This document shows, piece by piece, positions 7,575-15,581 of a stretch of DNA of 64,000 nt. A program made the translations under genes and the position numbers. Position 1 is the stretch's first letter, and each line of letters opens with the position of its first letter. The notes under the pieces are model-generated. The model did not search any database, was not told where the DNA came from, and was given only the letters and a program-made list of their open reading frames with translations. The stretch comes from an uncultured Planctomycetia bacterium (GTDB taxonomy: Bacteria; Planctomycetota; Phycisphaerae; FEN-1346; JAACEH01): NCBI GenBank assembly GCA_903929765.1, contig CAIYVX010000055.1:1-64000 (forward strand), given 5' to 3'.

Positions 7575-8882
7575 ATGAAACGAGCAATGGCGGTGGCGGC
7601 ACTGGCGGCGATTCTGGCGTGCTTGGCGCCGGCGATTTCGGCTTATGGCGACGACTGGCCGCAGTTCCGCGGGCCCAACCGCGACGGCAAGTCGGCGGAA
7701 ACGGGGTTGCTGAAAAGTTGGCCGGAGGGCGGGCCGAAGTTGCTCTGGACGGCCAAGGGCTGCGGCGAAGGCTACGGCAGCCCGGTTATTGTGGGGTCGG
7801 CGATCTATATCATCGGCGATGTGAACGGGGAGGCCATGCTGACCAACCTTGACACCGAGGGCCAGCACAAGGGCCAGGTCGCCTTCGGCCAGGCCAATAC
7901 CAAAGACCCGAACCACTTCAACGGCGGTCGCAGCACGCCGACGTTCTGCGGCAGCGCGGCCGACACCAGCGCTACGATCTACGTCGGCGGCGCTTTGGGC
8001 GAGGTGGCGTGCTTCGACGCCAAGACGTTTCACAAGCAGTGGGTCGTGAACATCAAGGAGAAGTTTCACGGGGCCATGCCGCACTGGGAGTACGCCGAGT
8101 CGCCGCTGGTGGACGGGGAGAAGGTGATCTGCACGCCGGGCGGGCCGGATGCGAGCATCGTGGCCCTGGACCGCAAGACGGGCAAGACGGTCTGGACGAG
8201 CAAGGGGCTTAGCGATCCGGCGGGGTATGCGTCGTGCGTGAAGATGACGGTGGACAAGGTGCCGATGATCCTGGCCATGACGGCCAAGGAGTTGGTGGGC
8301 GTGAGCGCGAAGACGGGCCAGGTGCTGTGGCACTGGGACCGGCCGGCGAACGGAATCGCCAATGCGCCGTCACCGGTCTTTTTGGGCAACCGCGTGTTCG
8401 AGGCCACGGGGTACAGGACGGGCGGCGGCGCGGTCGATCTGAAGGTTACCGACAATGGCGTCACGGCCACCCCGGCCTGGGACAGCAAGGACATGATCTG
8501 CCATCACGGCGGGTACGTTTTAGTGGACGGTTTTATCTATGGCAATAATGATGCCGCGGGTTGGTCGTGCCTGGATTTCAAGACCGGGGAGATGAAATGG
8601 AAGGATCTGGGCGTGGGCAAGGGCAGCGTCATTTATGCCGACGGGATGCTTTATACTGTGAGCGAAAACGCGAAGGCCCGCGAGATCGGATTGGTCCAAG
8701 CTTCGCCCGAGGGGCTGAAGCTGGTCAGCAAATTTGCGTTGCCGGAGGGCGGGCAAGGCGCGGTATGGGCTCATCCGGCCATTGCCAACGGGCGGCTCTA
8801 TATCCGCCATGGCGACGTGCTCTTCTGCTATGATATCAAGGGCGCGGGCGGCGAGAAGCCCGTGGAGAAGCCCGCAAAGTAA
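7575..8882 (+). CDS. Secreted PQQ-type beta-propeller protein (paralogue)
   Basis: 435 residues. Signal peptide MKRAMAVAALAAILA ending near AISA, then DWPQFRGPNRDG, the hallmark start of this family. Repeated blade motifs (VALDRKTGKTVW, GVSAKTGQVLW, CLDFKTGEMKW) indicate a BamB-like propeller exported by Sec. A good GAGGAGG ribosome site lies 8-14 bases before ATG 7575. The start and leader duplicate those of the gene upstream, suggesting a tandem duplication of at least the 5' end. It is followed by a strong terminator-like hairpin at 8909. Its role may be scaffolding or extracytoplasmic redox; nothing in the sequence decides. Confidence 0.85.
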   Translation: MKRAMAVAALAAILACLAPAISAYGDDWPQFRGPNRDGKSAETGLLKSWPEGGPKLLWTAKGCGEGYGSPVIVGSAIYIIGDVNGEAMLTNLDTEGQHKGQVAFGQANTKDPNHFNGGRSTPTFCGSAADTSATIYVGGALGEVACFDAKTFHKQWVVNIKEKFHGAMPHWEYAESPLVDGEKVICTPGGPDASIVALDRKTGKTVWTSKGLSDPAGYASCVKMTVDKVPMILAMTAKELVGVSAKTGQVLWHWDRPANGIANAPSPVFLGNRVFEATGYRTGGGAVDLKVTDNGVTATPAWDSKDMICHHGGYVLVDGFIYGNNDAAGWSCLDFKTGEMKWKDLGVGKGSVIYADGMLYTVSENAKAREIGLVQASPEGLKLVSKFALPEGGQGAVWAHPAIANGRLYIRHGDVLFCYDIKGAGGEKPVEKPAK

Positions 8883-8908
8883 GGCGGGTCCAAGTAAACG
8901 GCAGATCG

Positions 8909-8940
8909 ACATGGCCACGTTCGCGTGGCCATGTTTGTTT
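8909..8940 (+). terminator. UUCG-loop hairpin terminator (family B repeat)
   Basis: ACATGGCCACG and CGTGGCCATGT form a perfect 11-bp stem closed by a TTCG tetraloop, followed by TTGTTT. It lies 26 bases after the stop of the propeller gene. Its sequence also belongs to the dispersed family B repeat, so a mobile hairpin may have been adopted as the terminator. Confidence 0.75.
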
Positions 8941-9023
8941 CGGGGGAAGTGAGAAACGGTGGGTGACATGGCTTGGCGAAGACAGGCCATGAATCTCCCG
9001 TGCCCAATTAGAGGTAGGCGGTC

Positions 9024-9977
9024 ATGTTCGACAGCGAATATCTGGCGGCGATGGAGATGATTCTGGCCTCGGGCGTGGCCCGGCTGCCGGAGCGGTTTCG
9101 CGCGGCCCAGGGCGATTATCTGCTCGGTCTCCAGAGGAGCGACGGCGGGTTTCCCGGTCCGGCGGGCGGTGCGGCGGACCTTTACTATACGCGGTTTGCT
9201 CTTCAGGGCTTGCAGGTACTCGATGCTGCTGGGGCGGAGGGCGTGTGGCAGCGCGCTGCGGATTATTTGCGCGGGCTGCCTTCGCCGTCGGGAGTGGTAG
9301 ATGCGCTTTCGTTTCTTCATGCGGCGGCGATAGTGAAATCGTGCGGCGACGTGGCGGAGGCGGAAATTTTGACGGAGGCGCGAGCCGGAGAAATCCGAGC
9401 GCTGCTTTCGGATTGCCGCGCGGCCGATGGTGGATTCGCTGCAACGGCGGACGTGGCGGCGCGGTCGGGCGAGGGCGGAACGTATCATACTTTTCTGGCG
9501 GCGCTCTGCTACAATCTGCTGGGCGAGGCGATGCCGGAGGAGCGTCGGGCGGTGGAACTGGTGCTGGCCCGGCGGACGGCCGACGGCGGGTTCGCGGAGT
9601 CGGCCGAGGCAAGAGTCGGGCAGACGAATCCGACGGCGGCGGCGGTCGGACTGCTGACGCTGGCTGGGGCGCTGGACGAGGGCGTGGCGGAGGGCGTCGG
9701 GCGGTTTGTGGCCTCGATGCAGTCGGCCGACGGCGGGCTGCGGGCGCACGCCGGGGCGGCGACGAGCGACCTGCTCTCGACCTTTACGGGTCTCTACACC
9801 GTGGCCATGCTCGATGTCGTTCGCAGCGTGCGGCTGGCCGACCTGGGACGGTTCGTGCGGAGCCTGTCAGCGTCGGGCGGCGGATTTCGCGGGGCGCCGG
9901 CGGCGACGCAAACGGATGTAGAATATACGTTCTATGGTCTGGCGACGCTGGGGCTACTGGCCCTGGCGGTGAATTGA
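9024..9977 (+). CDS. Small alpha-toroid protein, prenyltransferase-beta-like
   Basis: 317 residues built of alpha-alpha repeats with the PFTB/QW-like signature DGGF or DGG(L/F) (RSDGGFPG, TADGGFAES, SADGGLRA). The length matches one toroid, like protein prenyltransferase beta subunits, rather than the double barrel of cyclases. There is no DxDD motif. The Zn ligands of eukaryotic prenyltransferases are not evident. Similar proteins are frequent in planctomycetes, with unknown function. ATG 9024 follows GAGGTAGG. It stands alone between the terminator at 8909 and an ABC transporter gene 25 bases downstream. Its nearness to a true DxDD cyclase suggests a role with isoprenoids, but this is inference. 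Confidence 0.75.
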   Translation: MFDSEYLAAMEMILASGVARLPERFRAAQGDYLLGLQRSDGGFPGPAGGAADLYYTRFALQGLQVLDAAGAEGVWQRAADYLRGLPSPSGVVDALSFLHAAAIVKSCGDVAEAEILTEARAGEIRALLSDCRAADGGFAATADVAARSGEGGTYHTFLAALCYNLLGEAMPEERRAVELVLARRTADGGFAESAEARVGQTNPTAAAVGLLTLAGALDEGVAEGVGRFVASMQSADGGLRAHAGAATSDLLSTFTGLYTVAMLDVVRSVRLADLGRFVRSLSASGGGFRGAPAATQTDVEYTFYGLATLGLLALAVN

Positions 9978-10002
9978 ACGAACTTTCTTCAGGAATCCAA
10001 CC

Positions 10003-10686
10003 ATGTCCGATCAGCCGGCGAAAAGACTGGTTCTCGACGGCGTGCGTAAGGCCTATGCGACGGACGCGGGGCCGAACGAAGTGCTGCGCGGCGTGTCGCT
10101 GGAGGTCCGGCCGGGCGAGACGGTGGCCATCGTCGGCGTGTCGGGGTCGGGCAAGAGCACGCTGCTGAACATCATCGGCTCGCTCGACCGGGCGACGGCG
10201 GGGCGGGTGACGCTGGGCGAAATGGACGTGACGGCGCTGGAGGGCGCCGCCCTGGCGGACTATCGCCGGCGGCAGGTCGGCTTCGTGTTTCAGGATCATC
10301 ACCTGTTGCCGCAATGCACGGTGCTGGAGAATGTTTTGCTGCCTACGCTGCCGATGGCGGCAGCAGGGCGGGCGGGGCCGGCGGAGGCGGAGGAGTTGCT
10401 GCGGCGCGTGGGCTTTGCGGGACGCGAGAACGATTTTCCGCAGCACCTCTCAGGCGGGGAGCGGCAGCGCGTGGCTATTGCCCGGGCGCTGGTGAACGGG
10501 CCGCCGCTGGTGCTCTGCGACGAGCCGACGGGGAATCTGGATCGGCGGACCGGCGAGGCGGTGGCGGATTTGTTCGTCGAACTGGCCGGGCAGCGGCAGG
10601 TGATGATGCTGGTGGTGACGCATAACCTCGATTTGGCGGGGCGGTTCTCGCGGCGGCTGGAATTGCGCGACGGTATGCTGGCGTAA
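10003..10686 (+). CDS. ABC transporter ATP-binding protein, LolD/MacB type
   Basis: 227 residues with every core ABC motif: Walker A GVSGSGKST, Q-loop VFQDHHLLPQ, signature LSGGERQR, Walker B LVLCDEPTGNLD and switch His in VVTHNLD. The DEPTGNLD form and the length place it in the LolD/MacB/YbbA group, which powers extraction of lipids or lipoproteins rather than solute pumping. The permease partner follows after 6 bases. No separate LolC/E pair is present. Confidence 0.9.
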   Translation: MSDQPAKRLVLDGVRKAYATDAGPNEVLRGVSLEVRPGETVAIVGVSGSGKSTLLNIIGSLDRATAGRVTLGEMDVTALEGAALADYRRRQVGFVFQDHHLLPQCTVLENVLLPTLPMAAAGRAGPAEAEELLRRVGFAGRENDFPQHLSGGERQRVAIARALVNGPPLVLCDEPTGNLDRRTGEAVADLFVELAGQRQVMMLVVTHNLDLAGRFSRRLELRDGMLA

Positions 10687-10692
10687 AACTAT

Positions 10693-13600
10693 ATGAACTT
10701 TTGGCGGCTCATTTTCCGCAACCTTGTTTACTACCGGCGGGCGAACGTCGCGGTGGTGCTGGGCGCGGCCGTGGGCGTGGCGGTGATCACCGGCTCGCTG
10801 GCGGTGGGCGATTCGGTGACGGGGAGCTTGCGCGACCTGGCCGTGGCGCGGCTCGGCCGGACGGCGTTTGCTCTGACCACCGGCAACTTCTTTCGCGAAA
10901 GCCTGGCGGCCGATCTTGCCCGGCCGGATGAGTTTCCGAAGGCGCGTCCCGTTCCCGCGGTGATGTTGGAAGCGACCGCCAGCGATGCAGAATCCGAAAC
11001 TCGTGTGCCACAGGTCACGCTGTTCGGTGTGGACCGCCGGTTCGGCGCGATCACAGACCCCGCCGACGCCTTCGGTCTCCCCTTCACAGCCGCCGCCCTC
11101 AGACCGGCCACCCGCGCCGCTGCTGTCAGCCGTAGCCTGGCCGACGATCTGAATCTTCGTCCCGGCAGTTTGCTGCTGGTGACTTTTGTGCGGCCGGGGT
11201 TGGCGGCGCCGGACAGTCTGTTTGGACGGCGGAAGCGAACAGAAGTGCTTCAGACCGTGCGTCTTAACGTGGCCCGCGTTCTGCCCGAAGCGGGGGCGGG
11301 GCAATTCAGCTTGAAGGGCGACCGGCCGAGGCCGCGGAATGTTTTTGTGTCGCTGGAGTGGTTGCAGGAGCAGATCAAACGGTCGGGGCTGGCGAACGTT
11401 TTATTCGTGCCGGGCGTAGGTGATCGCGTTGATGCGCGCGGCTCCAAGGTGGGCGACGCGGAACATGACAAAGAACACACTTTGGCCCCGGCAATGCCGG
11501 GGCTTCAAAGTGTGGCACCCGGACTTGAGCGGTTGAATGCGGCGCTGGCCCGAACGGCGACCATTGACGATTATGGGTTGCGGTTGTTGGTTGGGAAAGA
11601 GGCGGCGCTGGAGAGCCGGGAGATGGTGCTGTCGCCGGAGGTGGTCGCGGCTGCGGAGGCGGCGGCTGGGCAGGCCGGTCTGCGGTACTCAGAGACCTCT
11701 ATTTATCTGGCCAATAACATTACGCGCCTGGACGGCGACATACGCGGTCCGACGGTACCATATTCGGTGGTGGCGGCGGGGGATTTTGCATCGCCGTTTG
11801 CACCGCTGGTTTCATTGAGCGGGTCGATGCTTCCGGCGCTGGAGGGCGACGGGGTAGTGCTGAACCAGTGGACCGCCGATCAGCTTGGCGCGGCCGTGGG
11901 CGACACGGTGACGATGAGTTTTTATCGGGTGGCAGCGGACGGGTCGTGGGCGACATTCTCGAAGCTGTTCACGGTGCGCGGGATTGCGGCGATGACCGGC
12001 GCGGCGGTGGATCGGACGCTGGTGCCGCAGTTCGAGGGGCTGACGGACGCGCCGAAAATCAGCGACTGGCGGCCGCCGTTTCCGATTGACCTGACGCGGA
12101 TTCGCGACGTGGACGAGGCTTACTGGAAAGAGTATGGGCCGGCACCGAAGGCGTTTATTTCGGCGGCGGCCATGCGGGACATCTGGGCGGGCGGCCAAGA
12201 CGGCCGGCCGGCGGAAACGGGTTGGGTGACTTCGGTGCGGCTGGCGGCGGCGAATGGGGGAGCCACGACTGAAACAGACTTGGCCAGCTTCACGCGAAGT
12301 TTAACCATGATTCTCGGCGGAGGTCGTGGCCGCGCAAGCGTGGGCCACGCCACCCTTGCTTTTATTCCGGTGCGGCAGGCGGCGCTGGCCGGGGCGGCGG
12401 CCGCGACGGATTATGGGTCGCTCTTGCTGGGCTTGAGTTCGTTCCTGGTGCTGGCGGCGGCACTGCTGGTGGCGCTGCTGGTGCGGTTGTCGGTCGAAAC
12501 GCGGGCCAGGCAGGTGGGCTTGTTGCTGGCCGTGGGGTTCACGCGGGGTGCGGCGGCGCGGCTATTGCTGGGCGAGACGATGGTGCTGATTATCGTGGCT
12601 GTGGCGGCGGGCGTGCCACTGGGCGTGGTTTATGCCCGGGGGATTCTGTGGGCATTGGCCACGATGTGGACCGGGGCGGTCGGATCGTTTCCCTTGACGC
12701 TGCACGTCGAGCCGGCGTCGCTGGCGATTGGCGGCGCGGCGGGGTTCGCGGTCGCGGCCCTGGCGGCGGTCTGGGCGGTCCGAGTGCTGCGGCGCGGCGA
12801 GGTGCTGACGCTGCTGGGCGGGTGGCGGGCGCTGGGCCTGTCGGCGTGGCGACCGCGAGCGCGGGTGGCAGGAACTATCGCAATTATTTCTCTGGCGGGA
12901 GCGGCGACGGTGCTGGTGCTGGCGGGCTTCGGGCACCGGGTCGAGGCGACGACGGCGTTTTTCATTAGCGGCAGTTTGCTCTTGGTGGCGGGATTGGCGT
13001 GGACGTGGGTGGGGCTGCGGCGGGCGGCGCGTCAACCGGCCGGAGTGGCTCTGACGATTCCGCGGTTGGCCCGGCGCTACGCGGCGCGGCAGCCGGTGCG
13101 GAGTTTGTTGACCGTGGGCCTGCTGGCGGCGGCGACCTTTATTATTGTCACGGTGGCGGCGAACCGGCAGGGATCGTCGGAGGCCGACCTGGCGCGGAAG
13201 GATTCCGGGGCCGGGGGATTTGCGCTGGTGGGCGACGCGCCGCTCGGGCTTCCGGCGGACCCCGGCACGGCGGCGGGCCGGCGCGAGTTGGGCTTCGATC
13301 CGGCGGACGAGGCGCGGCTGGCGGGAGTGAAGATTTATTCGCTGCCGGTGCAGGCGGGCGATGATGCGAGTTGCCTGAACATGCAGCGGCCGCTGGTGCC
13401 GCGCGTGGTCGGGCTGCCGGAGTTGCTGATCGGGCGCGGGGGATTTTCGTTCGCGGAATTTCAGCCCTTGCCGCCGGGCATGACGAATCCCTGGGAACTG
13501 CTGAACCAGGAACTTCCCGGCGGCGAGGTGCCGGCCATCGGCGACGAGGCCAGCGTCCGGTGGATTCTCCACAGTGGCCTGGGCGGGACGATAACGGTTC

Positions 13601-14247
13601 CCGGTCCGCGAGGCGACGTACACTTGCGGATCGTCGGCCTCCTGCGCGGCAGCATCTGGCAGAGCGAACTTCTGGTGGCCCAGCCGCAACTTGAGCGGCG
13701 TTTCGGGACCAAGGGGTATCGGCGATTCCTGATCGAAGGGCCACAACAAGAGCGGCGAGGGGGTTCTGCGGCGCGGGCGGCGATTCTGCGGTACGAACTG
13801 GGCGACTTCGGCTTTGACTTGCGGACGACGGGCGCGGTGCTGGCCGGGTTTGAGGGCGTGCAGAACGCCTACCTGTCGAGCTTCGAGACGCTGGGCGGGC
13901 TGGGGCTGGCGCTCGGGGCGTTCGGGCTGGTGACGGTGCTGCTGCGGAACGTGGCGGAGCGGCGGAGCGAACTGGCGTTGCTGCTGGCCTTGGGATTTGG
14001 TCGCGGGCAGGTGGTGCGGCTGGTGGTGGCGGAGAACGCGATGTTGACGGCGCTGGGTCTGGGCATCGGTCTGGTGGCGGGTCTGATGGCGGCGGGGCCG
14101 CACCTGGTGCAGGCCGGTGCAGCGGTGGCCTGGGCGCCGCTGGCGGCGAGCCTGGCGGCGGTGCTGGTGATCGGCCTGGGGGCGAGCATGGTGGCGGCGC
14201 GGCAGGCGGTGGGCGATGAACTGATTACGGCTATCCGGGCGGAATAA
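10693..14247 (+). CDS. Large FtsX-family ABC permease
   Basis: 1184 residues, much longer than LolE or MacB. One membrane segment lies near the N terminus (VVLGAAVGVAVITG), a long extracytoplasmic MacB-PCD-like domain follows, then a group of helices around residues 575-760 (typical FtsX segments such as RQVGLLLAVGFTRGAA), a second periplasmic domain, and a final helix group with RRSELALLLALGFGRGQV. This duplicated FtsX layout resembles YbbP. With the ATPase upstream it should act as a mechanotransmission ABC system at the inner membrane, perhaps moving lipoproteins or isoprenoid lipids (inference). Two repeats are translated in frame, family C at residues about 262-276 and family B at about 545-554, both in predicted periplasmic loops. 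Confidence 0.85.
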   Translation: MNFWRLIFRNLVYYRRANVAVVLGAAVGVAVITGSLAVGDSVTGSLRDLAVARLGRTAFALTTGNFFRESLAADLARPDEFPKARPVPAVMLEATASDAESETRVPQVTLFGVDRRFGAITDPADAFGLPFTAAALRPATRAAAVSRSLADDLNLRPGSLLLVTFVRPGLAAPDSLFGRRKRTEVLQTVRLNVARVLPEAGAGQFSLKGDRPRPRNVFVSLEWLQEQIKRSGLANVLFVPGVGDRVDARGSKVGDAEHDKEHTLAPAMPGLQSVAPGLERLNAALARTATIDDYGLRLLVGKEAALESREMVLSPEVVAAAEAAAGQAGLRYSETSIYLANNITRLDGDIRGPTVPYSVVAAGDFASPFAPLVSLSGSMLPALEGDGVVLNQWTADQLGAAVGDTVTMSFYRVAADGSWATFSKLFTVRGIAAMTGAAVDRTLVPQFEGLTDAPKISDWRPPFPIDLTRIRDVDEAYWKEYGPAPKAFISAAAMRDIWAGGQDGRPAETGWVTSVRLAAANGGATTETDLASFTRSLTMILGGGRGRASVGHATLAFIPVRQAALAGAAAATDYGSLLLGLSSFLVLAAALLVALLVRLSVETRARQVGLLLAVGFTRGAAARLLLGETMVLIIVAVAAGVPLGVVYARGILWALATMWTGAVGSFPLTLHVEPASLAIGGAAGFAVAALAAVWAVRVLRRGEVLTLLGGWRALGLSAWRPRARVAGTIAIISLAGAATVLVLAGFGHRVEATTAFFISGSLLLVAGLAWTWVGLRRAARQPAGVALTIPRLARRYAARQPVRSLLTVGLLAAATFIIVTVAANRQGSSEADLARKDSGAGGFALVGDAPLGLPADPGTAAGRRELGFDPADEARLAGVKIYSLPVQAGDDASCLNMQRPLVPRVVGLPELLIGRGGFSFAEFQPLPPGMTNPWELLNQELPGGEVPAIGDEASVRWILHSGLGGTITVPGPRGDVHLRIVGLLRGSIWQSELLVAQPQLERRFGTKGYRRFLIEGPQQERRGGSAARAAILRYELGDFGFDLRTTGAVLAGFEGVQNAYLSSFETLGGLGLALGAFGLVTVLLRNVAERRSELALLLALGFGRGQVVRLVVAENAMLTALGLGIGLVAGLMAAGPHLVQAGAAVAWAPLAASLAAVLVIGLGASMVAARQAVGDELITAIRAE
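11476..11520. repeat. Family C hairpin, copy 2, in frame in the permease gene
   Basis: CACACTTTG / CAAAGTGTG outer arms around CCCCGGC / GCCGGGG inner arms, ending GGCACCC. Translated as EHTLAPAMPGLQSVAPG within the first periplasmic domain of the FtsX permease. Confidence 0.85.
12326..12355. repeat. Family B hairpin, in frame in the permease gene
   Basis: CGTGGCCGCGC and GCGTGGGCCACG arms end in CCACCC. Translated as part of GRGRASVGHATLA shortly before the first FtsX helix group. Confidence 0.8.
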
Positions 14248-14256
14248 AAACGACTC

Positions 14257-15456
14257 ATGAAAGACTATCGCAAACTTATTTCTGTGGCGGTGGTGGTTCT
14301 TCTGATCGCGGTCGGATTCGGCGCGGTGTGGCTGGTGCATTGGTGGCGGCAGCCGCTGCGGCCGGAGAAGATTACCGCGGCGGAGTTGTTCCGGCCGGCG
14401 GGACCGGTGCCGTGGGCGATGTTTCGCGGCAGCTTGGCGGGGACCGGGGAGGCGGCGTCGCCGCTGCCGGCGGAACTGAAGTGGCTCTGGACCTGGGAGG
14501 CCGGCGGCCGCGTTGAATCCACGGCGGCCGTGGTCGGCGACAGTGCGTACCTGGGTACGCGGGACAAACGGCTGGTGGCCCTGGATCTGGCGACCGGAAC
14601 TCAGCGCTGGAGTTATGCGACGCGGGGCGCCGTCTCGGCGTCGCCCTGCGTCGAGGGCGGGCGGGTGTTCGTCGGCGACGAAATGGGCTTTTTTCATGCG
14701 GTGGACGCCGGGAACGGACGGATGATCTGGACGTTCGAGACGGGCGGGCCGATTCATTCGTCCCCGGTTGCCGCCGAAGGGGCGATCCTGTTCGGCGCGG
14801 ACGATTACAAGCTCTATTGTCTCGACGCGGCGACGGGAAAAAAGCGGTGGGAACTGGAGACCGGCAATTTTGTTTACTGTTCGCCGTCGGTGGCGGATGG
14901 GGTGGTGACGATTGCTGGTTGCGACGGGGCGTTACGGGCGGTGGATTTGTTGACCGGCGGTGAATTGTTTCAGGTGGAACAATTGTCGTACACCGGGGCG
15001 ACACCGGCTCGCGTCGGGGGGCGGGCCTTTGTGGCGACGCTGGCGGGGGATGCGTTCTGCATCGACATGAAAAGCAGGGCGATGGTCTGGACGTACCGGC
15101 CGGAGGAGGTCGAGGGGGAGCAGATCGGATACCAGAACTCGGCGGCGGTTTCGCTCGGGCGGGTGATCGTGGCGGGGATCGACGGTTATGTGCGGTCGGT
15201 GGATGCGGCCACGGGGAAGGAGCAATGGCACTTCCGGGCGCGCGGGGGAATGAGATCGTCGCCGGTGATTGTGGGCGAGCGGGTGTTCGTGGGGTCGGAC
15301 GAGGGCACCGTCTACGGCCTGGACCTGGCGAGCGGGGCGGAGGTTTGGAAATACAAGTGCGGGGGGACGATTTCGGCGTCGCCGGCGGTGGGCGAAGGGC
15401 GACTGGTCATCGGCAGCGAGGACGGGGCGGTTTATTGCTTTGGCGGGAAGCGTTGA
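14257..15456 (+). CDS. Membrane-anchored PQQ-type beta-propeller
   Basis: 399 residues. One N-terminal membrane anchor (LISVAVVVLLIAVGFGAVWL) is followed by a propeller with very regular blades: ALDLATGTQRW, AVDAGNGRMIW, CLDAATGKKRW, SVDAATGKEQW, GLDLASGAEVW. The opening WAMFRGSLAGTGE is a divergent form of the usual WPQFRGP. Topology would place the propeller in the periplasm. The gene starts 9 bases after the permease stop, so it is probably in the same operon. BamB is the best-known homologous fold, but no BAM partner is nearby and the specific role is unknown. Confidence 0.8.
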   Translation: MKDYRKLISVAVVVLLIAVGFGAVWLVHWWRQPLRPEKITAAELFRPAGPVPWAMFRGSLAGTGEAASPLPAELKWLWTWEAGGRVESTAAVVGDSAYLGTRDKRLVALDLATGTQRWSYATRGAVSASPCVEGGRVFVGDEMGFFHAVDAGNGRMIWTFETGGPIHSSPVAAEGAILFGADDYKLYCLDAATGKKRWELETGNFVYCSPSVADGVVTIAGCDGALRAVDLLTGGELFQVEQLSYTGATPARVGGRAFVATLAGDAFCIDMKSRAMVWTYRPEEVEGEQIGYQNSAAVSLGRVIVAGIDGYVRSVDAATGKEQWHFRARGGMRSSPVIVGERVFVGSDEGTVYGLDLASGAEVWKYKCGGTISASPAVGEGRLVIGSEDGAVYCFGGKR

Positions 15457-15489
15457 AGACGGGAGCCGGCGGAATACGGCATTATTTTC

Positions 15490-15517
15490 CGCGTGGCTGC
15501 AAGCAGCCACCCTATGT
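15490..15517. repeat. Family F hairpin, copy 1
   Basis: GTGGCTG and CAGCCAC arms with a CAAG loop, followed by CCTATGT; in reverse it reads as the GTAGGGTGGCTGCTTGCAGC form seen at 51379. It lies between two propeller genes. Confidence 0.8.
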
Positions 15518-15581
15518 GGCGGGAAAGACGCGGGAATTTCTGAAGGCGCGGTATATAATCGAGTATTCGAGGATTTGGCGT

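Noticed and set aside
12562-14757. Long open frame on the minus strand opposite the FtsX permease gene
   Set aside because: Arg/Pro/His-rich translation typical of the antisense of a high-GC gene; no domain; the + strand frame has clear FtsX features. The same applies to other long antisense frames, for example 20097-22034, 56711-58492 and 60512-62344.
15225-15581. N-terminal extension of the propeller gene at 15582 back into the preceding gene
   Set aside because: The extension overlaps the previous coding region in another frame, crosses a hairpin repeat and reads as Gly/Arg-rich non-protein sequence.
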